The translations under genes were made by a program, and so were the position numbers. DNA of 15,630 nucleotides, from positions 1 through 15,630 of the forward strand of contig URKV01000031.1 in NCBI GenBank assembly GCA_900548565.1, written 5' to 3'. Under the pieces are notes generated by a model. That model saw only the letters and a program-made list of their open reading frames with translations. It was not told the origin of the DNA and made no database searches. Below are positions 1-5,789 of this stretch, one piece after another. Position 1 is the first letter of the stretch, and every line of letters starts with the position of its first letter. The DNA is from an uncultured Collinsella sp. GTDB lineage: Bacteria > Actinomycetota > Coriobacteriia > Coriobacteriales > Coriobacteriaceae.

Positions 1-50
1 TACGAGCTGCTCAGGAGTCTCGTGGGCTCGGAGATGTGTATAAGAGACAG
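1..50. other. Illumina Nextera adapter contamination
   Basis: Not genomic DNA. Positions 17-50 match the 34-nt Nextera read-2 transposase adapter, ending in the mosaic end AGATGTGTATAAGAGACAG (32-50). Positions 9-16 (GCTCAGGA) are the in-adapter form of Nextera i7 index N704. Positions 1-8 (TACGAGCT) match the end of the P7 primer (TACGAGAT) with one mismatch. Genomic sequence starts at about 51. Read on the minus strand, the adapter extends the neighbouring ORF with the artefactual tail LLYTSPSPRDS. Adapter and index identities are from memory. Confidence 0.97.
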
Positions 51-493
51 GGATACTTGTCGAGCACCTGACTGATGGACAAGCGCGCTGCCACATCTTG
101 CACGCGGGTCGAGATCTCTGCAGAGTTTGTGCGGGCGATGGTGAGCGGCAGGGCGATGTTCTCGCGTGCCGTGAGCGTATCGAGCAGGTTGGAGTCCTGG
201 AAGATAAAGCCGAGCTCCTCGCGGCGGAACTGCGAAAGCTTAGCCTGCTTCATGCGCGTAACGTCCTGCCCGTTGATGCGGATGGTGCCGCTCGTGGCGC
301 TATCGATGGTCGAAACGCAGCTGAGCAACGTCGACTTGCCCGAGCCCGAAGCGCCCATGATGCCAACAAATTCGCCGCGGTTGACGGTAAAGCTGACGTC
401 GTTGAGCGCGCGGGTCACGTTGCCCAGCGCTCCATATACCTTTTCGAGATGCGCGACCTCCAGTACCGGGGTCGCCATGTGCGTGGTTTGCAT
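51..493 (-). CDS. ABC transporter ATP-binding protein (3'-truncated by contig end)
   Basis: Nucleotide-binding subunit of an ABC transporter of the LolD/MacB/BceA type, the class that pairs with FtsX-like permeases in lipoprotein, macrolide or antimicrobial-peptide systems. About 148 genuine residues remain. The Walker A motif GASGSGKST is at residues 47-55 and the Q-loop Gln at about 99 (GFIFQDSNLL). The stretch LLDTLTARENIALPL that follows is typical of this subfamily. The signature (LSGGQ), Walker B and H-loop are missing because the gene runs into the adapter at position 50, so this is an assembly edge and not a biological truncation. The start at 493 is supported by AAAGGA about 7 bases upstream (500-505); the alternative Met6 has no ribosome site. 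A permease gene would be expected just beyond the left edge. The substrate cannot be deduced. Confidence 0.92.
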
Positions 494-597
494 ACCGAGT
501 CCTTTCTTGCGATTAGTCTACGGCATCTATAGTCGCAAGAAGACGAGTCGGCTACCATCGATATGGCTTACGCTTGCCTTACCGTTGTGTAAGGTAG

Positions 598-710
598 GGG
601 TAGTCTTTTTGGGACGGGGCTTTTTTAGCTACCCCATCTGAAACCTTCGAAGCATGAGGCGGCATTTGACATAGGGCAGCTAAAAAAGCCCCGTCCCAAA
701 AAGACTACCC
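598..710. repeat. Inverted repeat, 33-bp perfect arms, 47-nt spacer
   Basis: Arms at 598-630 and 678-710 are exact reverse complements. After one mismatch (631/677) pairing resumes for three more bases (632-634 with 674-676). The arms contain GGGACGGGGC and homopolymer T and A runs. It lies between two divergently transcribed genes, the ABC ATPase (minus) and the NUDIX-Vsr gene (plus), and ends 32 bases before the latter's start, so it is not placed like an ordinary terminator at a gene end. It is probably a dispersed intergenic element; the right arm reads GTCCCAAAAAGACTA, resembling GTCCCCAATGACTA in the repeats near 10.1 and 14.8 kb. Confidence 0.85.
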
Positions 711-742
711 TGCCACTTGTTGATGTTGAGGGAGGACTCCTG

Positions 743-1729
743 TTGAAGACTGTTCATGTTGCCGCTGGGATCATTCGCAAGGAAGGATCCGATGAGCTGC
801 TTGCCGTGCAGCGCGGCTATGGCGACATGCAGGGACTTTGGGAGTTCCCCGGTGGCAAGCTCATGCGCGGCGAGACGCCCGAGGACGCTGTACGCCGCGA
901 GCTCATGGAAGAGCTACGGGTCAAAGTCACCAACCTGCGCGATTTTTACACCGTTGAGTACGACTACCCCGATTTCCATCTCTCCATGGAGTGCTACTAC
1001 TGCTCGCTCGCCGATGAATCCAATGAGCCGCAGAAGCACGACCGCCAACTCGATATCCGCTGGATTCCGCGCACCTCGCTTGCCACGGTGGAATGGATGC
1101 CCGCCGACAAGGGGCTCATTGATGCCCTGATTGAGCTGAAGGAAGACCGGCTTGAGGCCAACGCCGCCAACCGCACCGAGTCCACCACAGCCGACGAGCC
1201 CGTTACCAAACCCAAGCGCAAAGCCAAGCGCCGCAGCAAAAAGCGTCCCAAGCCCGGTCTGCTCGACGGCATCGATACCTCGGACCTCTCCGCTGACGAG
1301 CGCGAACTGGTACGCCGTCGCGCCGCCATCAAAAAGTCCATGAAGGGCAACAAGCGTGCGAACACCAAGCCCGAGCTACTCGTACGTCAGCGCCTGCGCG
1401 CAGCAGGCCTTACGGGCTATCGTTTGGAATGGAAGGTTCCCGGCAAGCCCGACATCGCCTTCCCCGGCCGCAAGATCGCCATCTTCGTCAACGGCTGTTT
1501 TTGGCACCGCTGTCCCAAATGCAACCCTAGCAAGCCCAAGCGCAACGTTGAGTTTTGGGAGGCAAAGTTTCGCCGCAACGTCGAGCGCGACCGCACTGCC
1601 GTGGCAGCACTCACTCAAATGGGCTGGACACCCATAACCATCTGGGAATGCGAGCTCAAGAAAGACCGCATCGATGCCACCATGGAAAAGGTCATCGAGC
1701 AGGTACGGGCCGCAGAGGCGCAGCGCTAA
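743..1729 (+). CDS. NUDIX hydrolase fused to a Vsr-type (very short patch repair) endonuclease
   Basis: A single 328-residue protein with two DNA-maintenance domains. Residues 1-135 are a MutT-like NUDIX domain. The NUDIX box starts at Gly38 (GKLMRGE) and continues through RELMEE (52-57), with the usual final Gly replaced by Arg59. Residues 136-175 form a Lys/Arg-rich linker. Residues 176-328 are a Vsr-like endonuclease: NTKPELLVRQRL (207-218), GKPDIAF with the presumed catalytic Asp237, FVNGCFWHRCPKC (248-260), NVERDR (279-284) and IWECEL (300-305). Cys252, Cys257, Cys260 and Cys302 probably form the structural zinc site by analogy with E. coli Vsr. Inferred roles are hydrolysis of oxidised or non-canonical nucleotides and nicking at T:G mismatches. 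Translation starts at TTG with GGGAGG (730-735) well placed. No cytosine methyltransferase is adjacent, as usually accompanies vsr. The frame is uninterrupted. Confidence 0.9.
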   Translation: MKTVHVAAGIIRKEGSDELLAVQRGYGDMQGLWEFPGGKLMRGETPEDAVRRELMEELRVKVTNLRDFYTVEYDYPDFHLSMECYYCSLADESNEPQKHDRQLDIRWIPRTSLATVEWMPADKGLIDALIELKEDRLEANAANRTESTTADEPVTKPKRKAKRRSKKRPKPGLLDGIDTSDLSADERELVRRRAAIKKSMKGNKRANTKPELLVRQRLRAAGLTGYRLEWKVPGKPDIAFPGRKIAIFVNGCFWHRCPKCNPSKPKRNVEFWEAKFRRNVERDRTAVAALTQMGWTPITIWECELKKDRIDATMEKVIEQVRAAEAQR

Positions 1730-1824
1730 CAGCGAGCATTCACACGCCCCACACAGGCGAGCCACATCCGCGCCACAAACCTTAGAAAGCCCTTAAGCTC
1801 AAAACCTTTCAAGAGTGTTACTCG

Positions 1825-1980
1825 ATGGCTTTGACCTGCGGTTTCATCGTTACATCAAACCTGTTTAAGCCTTTCTTTAGCGCTTCTTTGCAACAGCCGC
1901 GGCATAATACTGCCAACGCACGGGACCTAGCAGCACACCCCGTGCGCAACCTTTTGGTGGACATCGAGGAGGCCGCATAA
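1825..1980 (+). CDS. Doubtful small ORF (51 aa)
   Basis: ATG to TAA, 51 codons, inside an otherwise gene-free stretch; an in-frame stop lies at 1783. The last part of the peptide (residues 33-51, RDLAAHPVRNLLVDIEEAA) has protein-like, helix-compatible composition, but the first half looks random and no convincing ribosome site precedes the ATG. Its final codons (GAG GAG GCC) supply the purine-rich GAGGAGG that could serve as the ribosome site of the next ORF, which starts 3 nt after the stop. It could be a short leader peptide, a decayed gene end, or nothing. I do not recognise it. Confidence 0.2.
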   Translation: MALTCGFIVTSNLFKPFFSASLQQPRHNTANARDLAAHPVRNLLVDIEEAA

Positions 1981-1982
1981 GC

Positions 1983-2192
1983 ATGCATTCTTCCAATGAC
2001 GCAGCACAGCAGCCATCCCTAAAACATGCAGACCTTTTCTCCTTCCCCCCGACACAGAGAAACGGCCTCCTCGACTCCCCCACCACAAAAGCCAAACGCT
2101 CAACCAACCAGAGCCACAACTTGCGAGCATCGTTCGAAAAGCTCCAAGCATCCCTAAACAAGTCATTCCCCAACCAAGCCCGGGCATACTAA
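1983..2192 (+). CDS. Hypothetical small protein (69 aa), doubtful
   Basis: ORF with ATG at 1983 preceded by GAGGAGG (1966-1972), about 10 bases away, which is the best argument that it is translated. The product is hydrophilic and low in complexity (Ser, Asn, Gln, Lys rich) without a hydrophobic segment, signal peptide or recognisable motif. Codon choice is less GC-biased at third positions than in the neighbouring genes. Minus-strand ORFs over the same stretch lack ribosome sites. It is flanked by non-coding sequence on the left and by the large palindrome on the right. It may be a lineage-restricted small gene or a remnant. Confidence 0.3.
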   Translation: MHSSNDAAQQPSLKHADLFSFPPTQRNGLLDSPTTKAKRSTNQSHNLRASFEKLQASLNKSFPNQARAY

Positions 2193-2260
2193 TCCCCCAT
2201 CAGCAAAGCGCCCCTCGCACCCCATCCTTTCCGCCCCAACGCCACAAGGGCGATCGAGCA

Positions 2261-2405
2261 GGGCCGTCCGGAAACGGAAAAGGGCCTATCTCTCAGAACA
2301 TTCCGCAGGACGGAGGAAGCCCCGCAGCGCGTAGCGCGCAGCGGGGCTTCCGACATGTCCGAGGACGTTCTGAGAGATAGGCCCTTTTCCGTTTCCGGAC
2401 GGCCC
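2261..2405. repeat. 145-nt palindrome with 39-bp perfect arms
   Basis: Arms 2261-2299 and 2367-2405 are exact reverse complements over 39 bases (outer GGGCCGTCCGG, inner TCTCTCAGAAC). The interior contains a second hairpin: GGAAGCCCCGC (2315-2325) with GCGGGGCTTCC (2341-2351), plus short GC-rich pairing around the centre. It lies 24 bases beyond the aldolase stop on that gene's 3' side. It may stop transcription from either direction, but there is no clear U-tract and the arms are far longer than a typical terminator, so it may instead be a repetitive element. The flanks 1730-1824 and 2193-2260 hold nothing I can recognise. Confidence 0.88.
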
Positions 2406-2429
2406 GGTGGGATCAGAGTACCCTTGCTG

Positions 2430-3287
2430 TTACTCTGCTTTGCCCACAGAGTTGAGGTTGGTCATGCGGATCTTAACCAGCTCGGTGATCTCACGCATGC
2501 CCTCCTTGGCCGGCTTCTTGGGATCGAAGCAGGCGGGGTTCTCGGCCATGTAGGCCATGAAGCCCTTGGTGTAGGCCTGACGCAGCTCAGTGGCGTAGTT
2601 AACCTTGCAGATGCCGTTCTTCACAGCCTCGGCAACCTGCTCATCGGGCACACCGGAGGTGCCGTGCAGAACCAGCGGCACGTCGACGGCGTCGCGGATG
2701 GCCTTGACCACGGACTGCTCGATGTGCGGATCGCTCGTGTACACACCGTGGCTGGTGCCAACGCCAATTGCGAGGGAGGTGCAACCGGTACGCTCGACGA
2801 ACTCCTTGGCCTCGGCCGGATCGGTGTAGGGGCTCTCGCCCTCAACCGCGGGACCGTCGTCCTCCTTGCCGCCAACCTTACCGAGCTCGGCCTCGACGGG
2901 CACGCCCATGGCGCGGCCAGCATCGGCGACGGACTTGGTCAGGGCGATGTTGTCCTCGAAGGACTCGTGCGAACCGTCGATCATGACAGAGGTGTAGCCA
3001 GTGCGGAAAGCCTGCATGCAGCGGTCATAGCCATCGCCGTGATCGAGGTGCAGGGCGACGGGCACGGAAGCGCGCTCGGCGGCAGCCTTGACCATGCCGT
3101 AGAAGTAGTCCAGACCAGCGGTCTTGATGGTGCCCGGGGTGGTCTGCATGATGACGGGGGACTTGGTCTCCTCGGCAGCGGCCAGAACGGCCATAACAAA
3201 CTCGAGGTTCTCGACGTTGAATGCGCCGACGGCGTAGTGGCCGGCCTGAGCGTCCTTGAGCATCTTTTCGGTGGTAACAAGTGCCAT
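2430..3287 (-). CDS. fba: Class II ketose-bisphosphate aldolase (fructose/tagatose-bisphosphate aldolase)
   Basis: Zinc-dependent aldolase of 285 residues that splits fructose 1,6-bisphosphate and/or tagatose 1,6-bisphosphate into dihydroxyacetone phosphate and glyceraldehyde 3-phosphate in the cytosol. Family marks: HLDHGD with Asp82 (acid/base) and His83 (zinc), ELGKVGGKEDD (134-144), GTSHGVY with His180 (zinc) and LHGTSG with His208 (zinc). Length fits GatY/KbaY/FbaA. The start at 3287 follows GGGAGAGGAGC at good distance; an upstream in-frame extension to 3437 lacks a ribosome site and is unlike the family. It diverges from a DeoR regulator, and its promoter region carries box motifs resembling those in front of lacA and the PTS EIIA gene. 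A tagatose-bisphosphate role is therefore plausible, since no LacD is present here; the sequence alone does not settle fructose versus tagatose. Confidence 0.93.
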   Translation of the reverse strand: MALVTTEKMLKDAQAGHYAVGAFNVENLEFVMAVLAAAEETKSPVIMQTTPGTIKTAGLDYFYGMVKAAAERASVPVALHLDHGDGYDRCMQAFRTGYTSVMIDGSHESFEDNIALTKSVADAGRAMGVPVEAELGKVGGKEDDGPAVEGESPYTDPAEAKEFVERTGCTSLAIGVGTSHGVYTSDPHIEQSVVKAIRDAVDVPLVLHGTSGVPDEQVAEAVKNGICKVNYATELRQAYTKGFMAYMAENPACFDPKKPAKEGMREITELVKIRMTNLNSVGKAE

Positions 3288-3335
3288 GAGCGTTTGCTCC
3301 TCTCCCTCGCCCGCATCTGGACATCGGGCGTAGTT

Positions 3336-3378
3336 GTTCACAAGGCGTTTTACCTTGCGTTTTACTGCGTTCATTGTA
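3336..3378 (-). promoter_or_regulatory. Aldolase promoter with repeated GTT(C/T) boxes
   Basis: A possible -10 TACAAT on the minus strand (plus 3373-3378) sits 86-91 bases before the aldolase ATG. Overlapping it and running downstream are four boxes in the same orientation: GTTC at 3336, GTTT at 3347, GTTT at 3359 and GTTC at 3369 (steps 11, 12, 10). Two of them belong to exact copies of GCGTTTTAC (3345-3353, 3357-3365), with a third variant GCGTTCATT (3367-3375). Direct repeats with about one helical turn between them, placed over a start site, fit repression by a DeoR-family protein. The -35 is not clear. Confidence 0.45.
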
Positions 3379-3477
3379 TGAAATTCAGCGGCTTTACACG
3401 CGCGAGATATTGAGCCCATGCAGGTCAATACAGTCATTTTTGAAAAGCAAACGGAAGGAATTTGAGCCGAGTGGACA

Positions 3478-3520
3478 TGTTCGATATTGAATTTTGGGCG
3501 TTCAGCGTCTTTCTTTTATA
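3478..3520 (+). promoter_or_regulatory. DeoR-gene upstream region with GTTC boxes 21 bp apart
   Basis: GTTC occurs at 3479 and 3500, exactly 21 bases apart and in the same orientation. The 12-mer TGTTCGATATTG (3478-3489) also occurs, reversed, upstream of the PTS EIIA gene (15394-15405). A weak promoter can be drawn around it (TTTTGG 3492-3497, 17-base spacer, TTTATA 3515-3520), which would put the second box between -35 and -10 and suggest autoregulation of the DeoR gene. Confidence 0.4.
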
Positions 3521-3621
3521 GAAAAGATAAGTAATCGAAAGGCGTTTTCTTACTCAAAAAGAAAATGAACGAAAATAGAGTCAACACAATTCCTGCAAAT
3601 TTAGCCGAGAATGGAGCAAGC

Positions 3622-4425
3622 ATGGCCCATGCAACAACCCGAGCTTTTGCCGACGAACGCCGTACCGCCATTATGGAAATGCTCGATCATAACGCCTCAG
3701 TGCAGGTAGCAGAAATCGCCCAGACCTTTGGCGTGTCCTCCGTCACCGCCCGCGCCGACCTGGACGCGCTCGCCGAAGCAGGCAAGCTGCGCCGCACGCA
3801 TGGTGGCGCCGTGTCGCTCCACAAACGTCTGACCGTCTCCACGCAGGATCGCCGCATCAATGTCAACGTCGCCGCCAAGCAGGCCATCGCACAAAGCGCC
3901 ATCGAGCTCGTCAATGACGGCGACACGCTGCTCGTCGACTCGGGCACCACGGCGCTCGAGTTCGTCCGGCTCCTCGATCAGCGCGACGGTATCACCGTCA
4001 TCACGGCAGACATTACCATTGCCGATTACATCGACGAGAGCATGCCCTCGGTCGATGTCGTCATGCTGGGCGGGGCGCTGCGCAAAGGCCATCGTTATTT
4101 GTACGGACCGCTCACTATGCAGGCGCTCCAAATGGTCCATGCCGATCTGGCCGTCATGTGCCCCGGCGCCTTTGTCTCCAGCCGCGGCTTTACGACCGAC
4201 TTTCCCCAGATGGCCGAGACCAAAACGGCTATGATCGCCGCGGCCCATCAAAGCGTCGCCCTCATGGACGCCAGCAAGGTTAACGGACGCGGCATGTACC
4301 GCTTTGCCGAGCTGACCGATGTCGACGCCATCGTGATGGACCGTGACCCCGACCATGCCGTCGCCACCTCAATCGCCGAGATCGCCGACAGCGCACGTCC
4401 AGCCCTCATCATCGCCGGCGCTTAA
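3622..4425 (+). CDS. DeoR/GlpR-family sugar-phosphate-responsive transcriptional regulator
   Basis: Cytosolic repressor of 267 residues. The N-terminal DeoR helix-turn-helix covers about residues 11-63 (DERRTAIMEML, then VAEIAQTFGVSSVTARADLDALAEAGKLRRTHGGAV in two adjoining pieces). The C-terminal sugar-phosphate sensing domain shows DSGTT (106-110), MLGGALRKGHRYLYGP (148-163) and DASK (216-219). DeoR proteins normally respond to phosphorylated sugars such as tagatose 6-phosphate. The start at 3622 was chosen because GGAG (3613-3616) precedes it and the protein then begins just before the conserved DERR; an in-frame ATG at 3565 would add 19 residues but has no clear ribosome site. Divergent from the aldolase gene, and a natural candidate for binding the GTTC boxes there and at the two lac promoters. 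A LacR-like role is inference. Confidence 0.9.
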   Translation: MAHATTRAFADERRTAIMEMLDHNASVQVAEIAQTFGVSSVTARADLDALAEAGKLRRTHGGAVSLHKRLTVSTQDRRINVNVAAKQAIAQSAIELVNDGDTLLVDSGTTALEFVRLLDQRDGITVITADITIADYIDESMPSVDVVMLGGALRKGHRYLYGPLTMQALQMVHADLAVMCPGAFVSSRGFTTDFPQMAETKTAMIAAAHQSVALMDASKVNGRGMYRFAELTDVDAIVMDRDPDHAVATSIAEIADSARPALIIAGA

Positions 4426-4430
4426 ACAAA

Positions 4431-4467
4431 AACCACCACAAAGGTGCCTGTCCCCTTTGTGGTGGTT
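4431..4467 (-). terminator. Intrinsic terminator between convergent genes
   Basis: Perfect 14-bp stem (4431-4444 with 4454-4467) and 9-nt loop. On the minus strand the stem is followed by TTTTGTTT, so it should terminate the flavodiiron gene; on the plus strand no T-run follows, though the hairpin may also protect the DeoR mRNA end. The stem/loop contains GGTGCCTGTCCCCTTTGTGG, which has a GTCCCC core like other intergenic repeats of this window. Confidence 0.75.
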
Positions 4468-4499
4468 GTGATGGTTGAGCGTCAAAAGTGAACGTGTCG

Positions 4500-5660
4500 C
4501 TACTTGGAGAGCTCGTCGGCGAGGGCCTCGATCTGGGCGCGCGAGGCGTCGTTGAGCGAGCCCAGCACAGTCACCTTGTTCTGCGTCAGGGTGATGTCCT
4601 TCATGCCCTCGAGCTCCTTGGTCATAATCTTGGCAGCTGCGGGCGCCCAGGAACCGGACTCGACAAGCGCCACGGTGCGGTTCTGGTAGGCATGCTCGGC
4701 GAGCGTGTGGATAAAGGTGCTCATGCACGGGAAGATCTCGCCCTGATAGGTAATGGAGGCGAGCACCAGACGGTCGTAGCGGAACGCATCCTCAACGGCC
4801 TCGGCCATGTCGTCGCGAGCCAGATCAAAGACGGAGACCTTCTGGCCGCGAGCCTCGAGCGCAGATGCGAGCTCCTCGACGGCAGCCTTCAGATGGCCAT
4901 ACACGCTCGCATAGGCGATCGTGATGCCCTCGTCTTCGGGCTGATAGCTCGACCAGGTGTTATAGGTGTCGAGGTAGTAGCCCAGGTTCTCGGTCAGCAC
5001 GGGGCCGTGGAGCGGGCAGATAATCTGAATGTCCAGGTCGGCGGCCTTCTTGAGCACGGCCTGCACGAACTTGCCGAACTTACCGACGATGCCAAAGTAG
5101 TAGCGGCGAGCCTCGCAAGCCCACCCTTCCGGATCCTCGATGTCGTTGGCGCCAAACTTGCCAAAGCCGTCGGCACTAAAGAGCACCTTGTCGGTGGACT
5201 CGTAGGAGAAGATCACCTCGGGCCAGTGAACGTTGGGGGCGCCGATAAAGGTCAGGCTGTGGCCGCCCAGATCGAGCACGTCGCCCTCTTTGACGACCAT
5301 CTTGCGCTCGGGGTAGTCGGTGCCAAAGTAGTTGACCATCATGCGGAAGGCACCCATGCTGGCCACAATCTGTGCCTGGGGATAGCGCTCCATAAAGGCA
5401 GCGATGCCGGCGGAGTGATCGGGCTCCATGTGATGGACGATCAGGTAGTCGGGCGTACGGCCATCGAGCACGGCCTCGAGGTTGCCGAGCCACTCATCGA
5501 CAAAGCCAGCGTCGACCGAATCGGCGACAGCGATTTTATCGCCCAAGATAACATAGCTGTTGTATGCCATGCCGTTCTCGGACACGTCGTACTGGCCCTC
5601 GAACAGGTCAATGTCGTGATCGTCGACACCGATGTAGCGGATATCCTTGGTGATCTCCAT
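4500..5660 (-). CDS. fprA: Flavodiiron protein (FprA-type A-type flavoprotein; O2/NO reductase)
   Basis: Cytosolic two-domain enzyme of 386 residues that reduces oxygen to water and/or nitric oxide to nitrous oxide, a detoxification enzyme common in strict anaerobes. The N-terminal metallo-beta-lactamase-like domain carries the diiron ligands: HHMEPDH (His77, Glu79, Asp81), His145 in NVHWPE, Asp164 in SADGFG and His218 in PLHGP. The C-terminal flavodoxin-like FMN domain starts near residue 247 (ITIAYASVYGHLKAA), with a further loop near TYQGEIFP (304-311). There is no rubredoxin or flavin reductase extension, so an external electron donor is needed. The start at 5660 has AGGAGG about 10 bases upstream; the in-frame ATG at 5723 does not. 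It stands alone in its orientation block with its own terminator and shows no metabolic link to the galactose genes on either side. Confidence 0.95.
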   Translation of the reverse strand: MEITKDIRYIGVDDHDIDLFEGQYDVSENGMAYNSYVILGDKIAVADSVDAGFVDEWLGNLEAVLDGRTPDYLIVHHMEPDHSAGIAAFMERYPQAQIVASMGAFRMMVNYFGTDYPERKMVVKEGDVLDLGGHSLTFIGAPNVHWPEVIFSYESTDKVLFSADGFGKFGANDIEDPEGWACEARRYYFGIVGKFGKFVQAVLKKAADLDIQIICPLHGPVLTENLGYYLDTYNTWSSYQPEDEGITIAYASVYGHLKAAVEELASALEARGQKVSVFDLARDDMAEAVEDAFRYDRLVLASITYQGEIFPCMSTFIHTLAEHAYQNRTVALVESGSWAPAAAKIMTKELEGMKDITLTQNKVTVLGSLNDASRAQIEALADELSK

Positions 5661-5697
5661 CAGGCAAAGCCTCCTAGATAGACAAAAGAACCCGTCT

Positions 5698-5706
5698 ATC
5701 ATAACA
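5698..5706 (-). promoter_or_regulatory. Possible extended -10 promoter of the flavodiiron gene
   Basis: On the minus strand TGTTATGAT reads as an extended -10 (TG, one base, TATGAT) 38 bases before the ATG at 5660. No good -35 is visible, which is acceptable for an extended -10 promoter. Confidence 0.35.
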
Positions 5707-5789
5707 CTCGGCTGCATAGCCACGGCTATCCGCCAGCATCCTTATCGATTGTTATTGAGGCGGAATATACCGCCGTTGACCTGCACAAA

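Noticed and set aside
1340..1729. Separate vsr gene starting inside the NUDIX ORF
   Set aside because: The frame is open from TTG 743 to 1729 with no stop, and no ribosome site precedes internal ATGs such as that near 1340, so a fusion is the simpler reading.
1877..2187. Overlapping minus-strand ORFs (98 and 86 aa) in the gene-poor stretch
   Set aside because: No ribosome site before either start and no recognisable sequence; a plus-strand ORF with GAGGAGG is more credible, though also weak.
2355..3413. Long plus-strand ORF (352 aa) antisense to the aldolase gene
   Set aside because: It is rich in Gly/His/Leu/Val as expected for the reverse frame of a GC-rich gene, shows no family motif, and the aldolase on the other strand is unmistakable.
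4488..5681. Long plus-strand ORF (397 aa) antisense to the flavodiiron gene
   Set aside because: Shadow of high third-position GC; all diiron ligands lie in the minus-strand frame.
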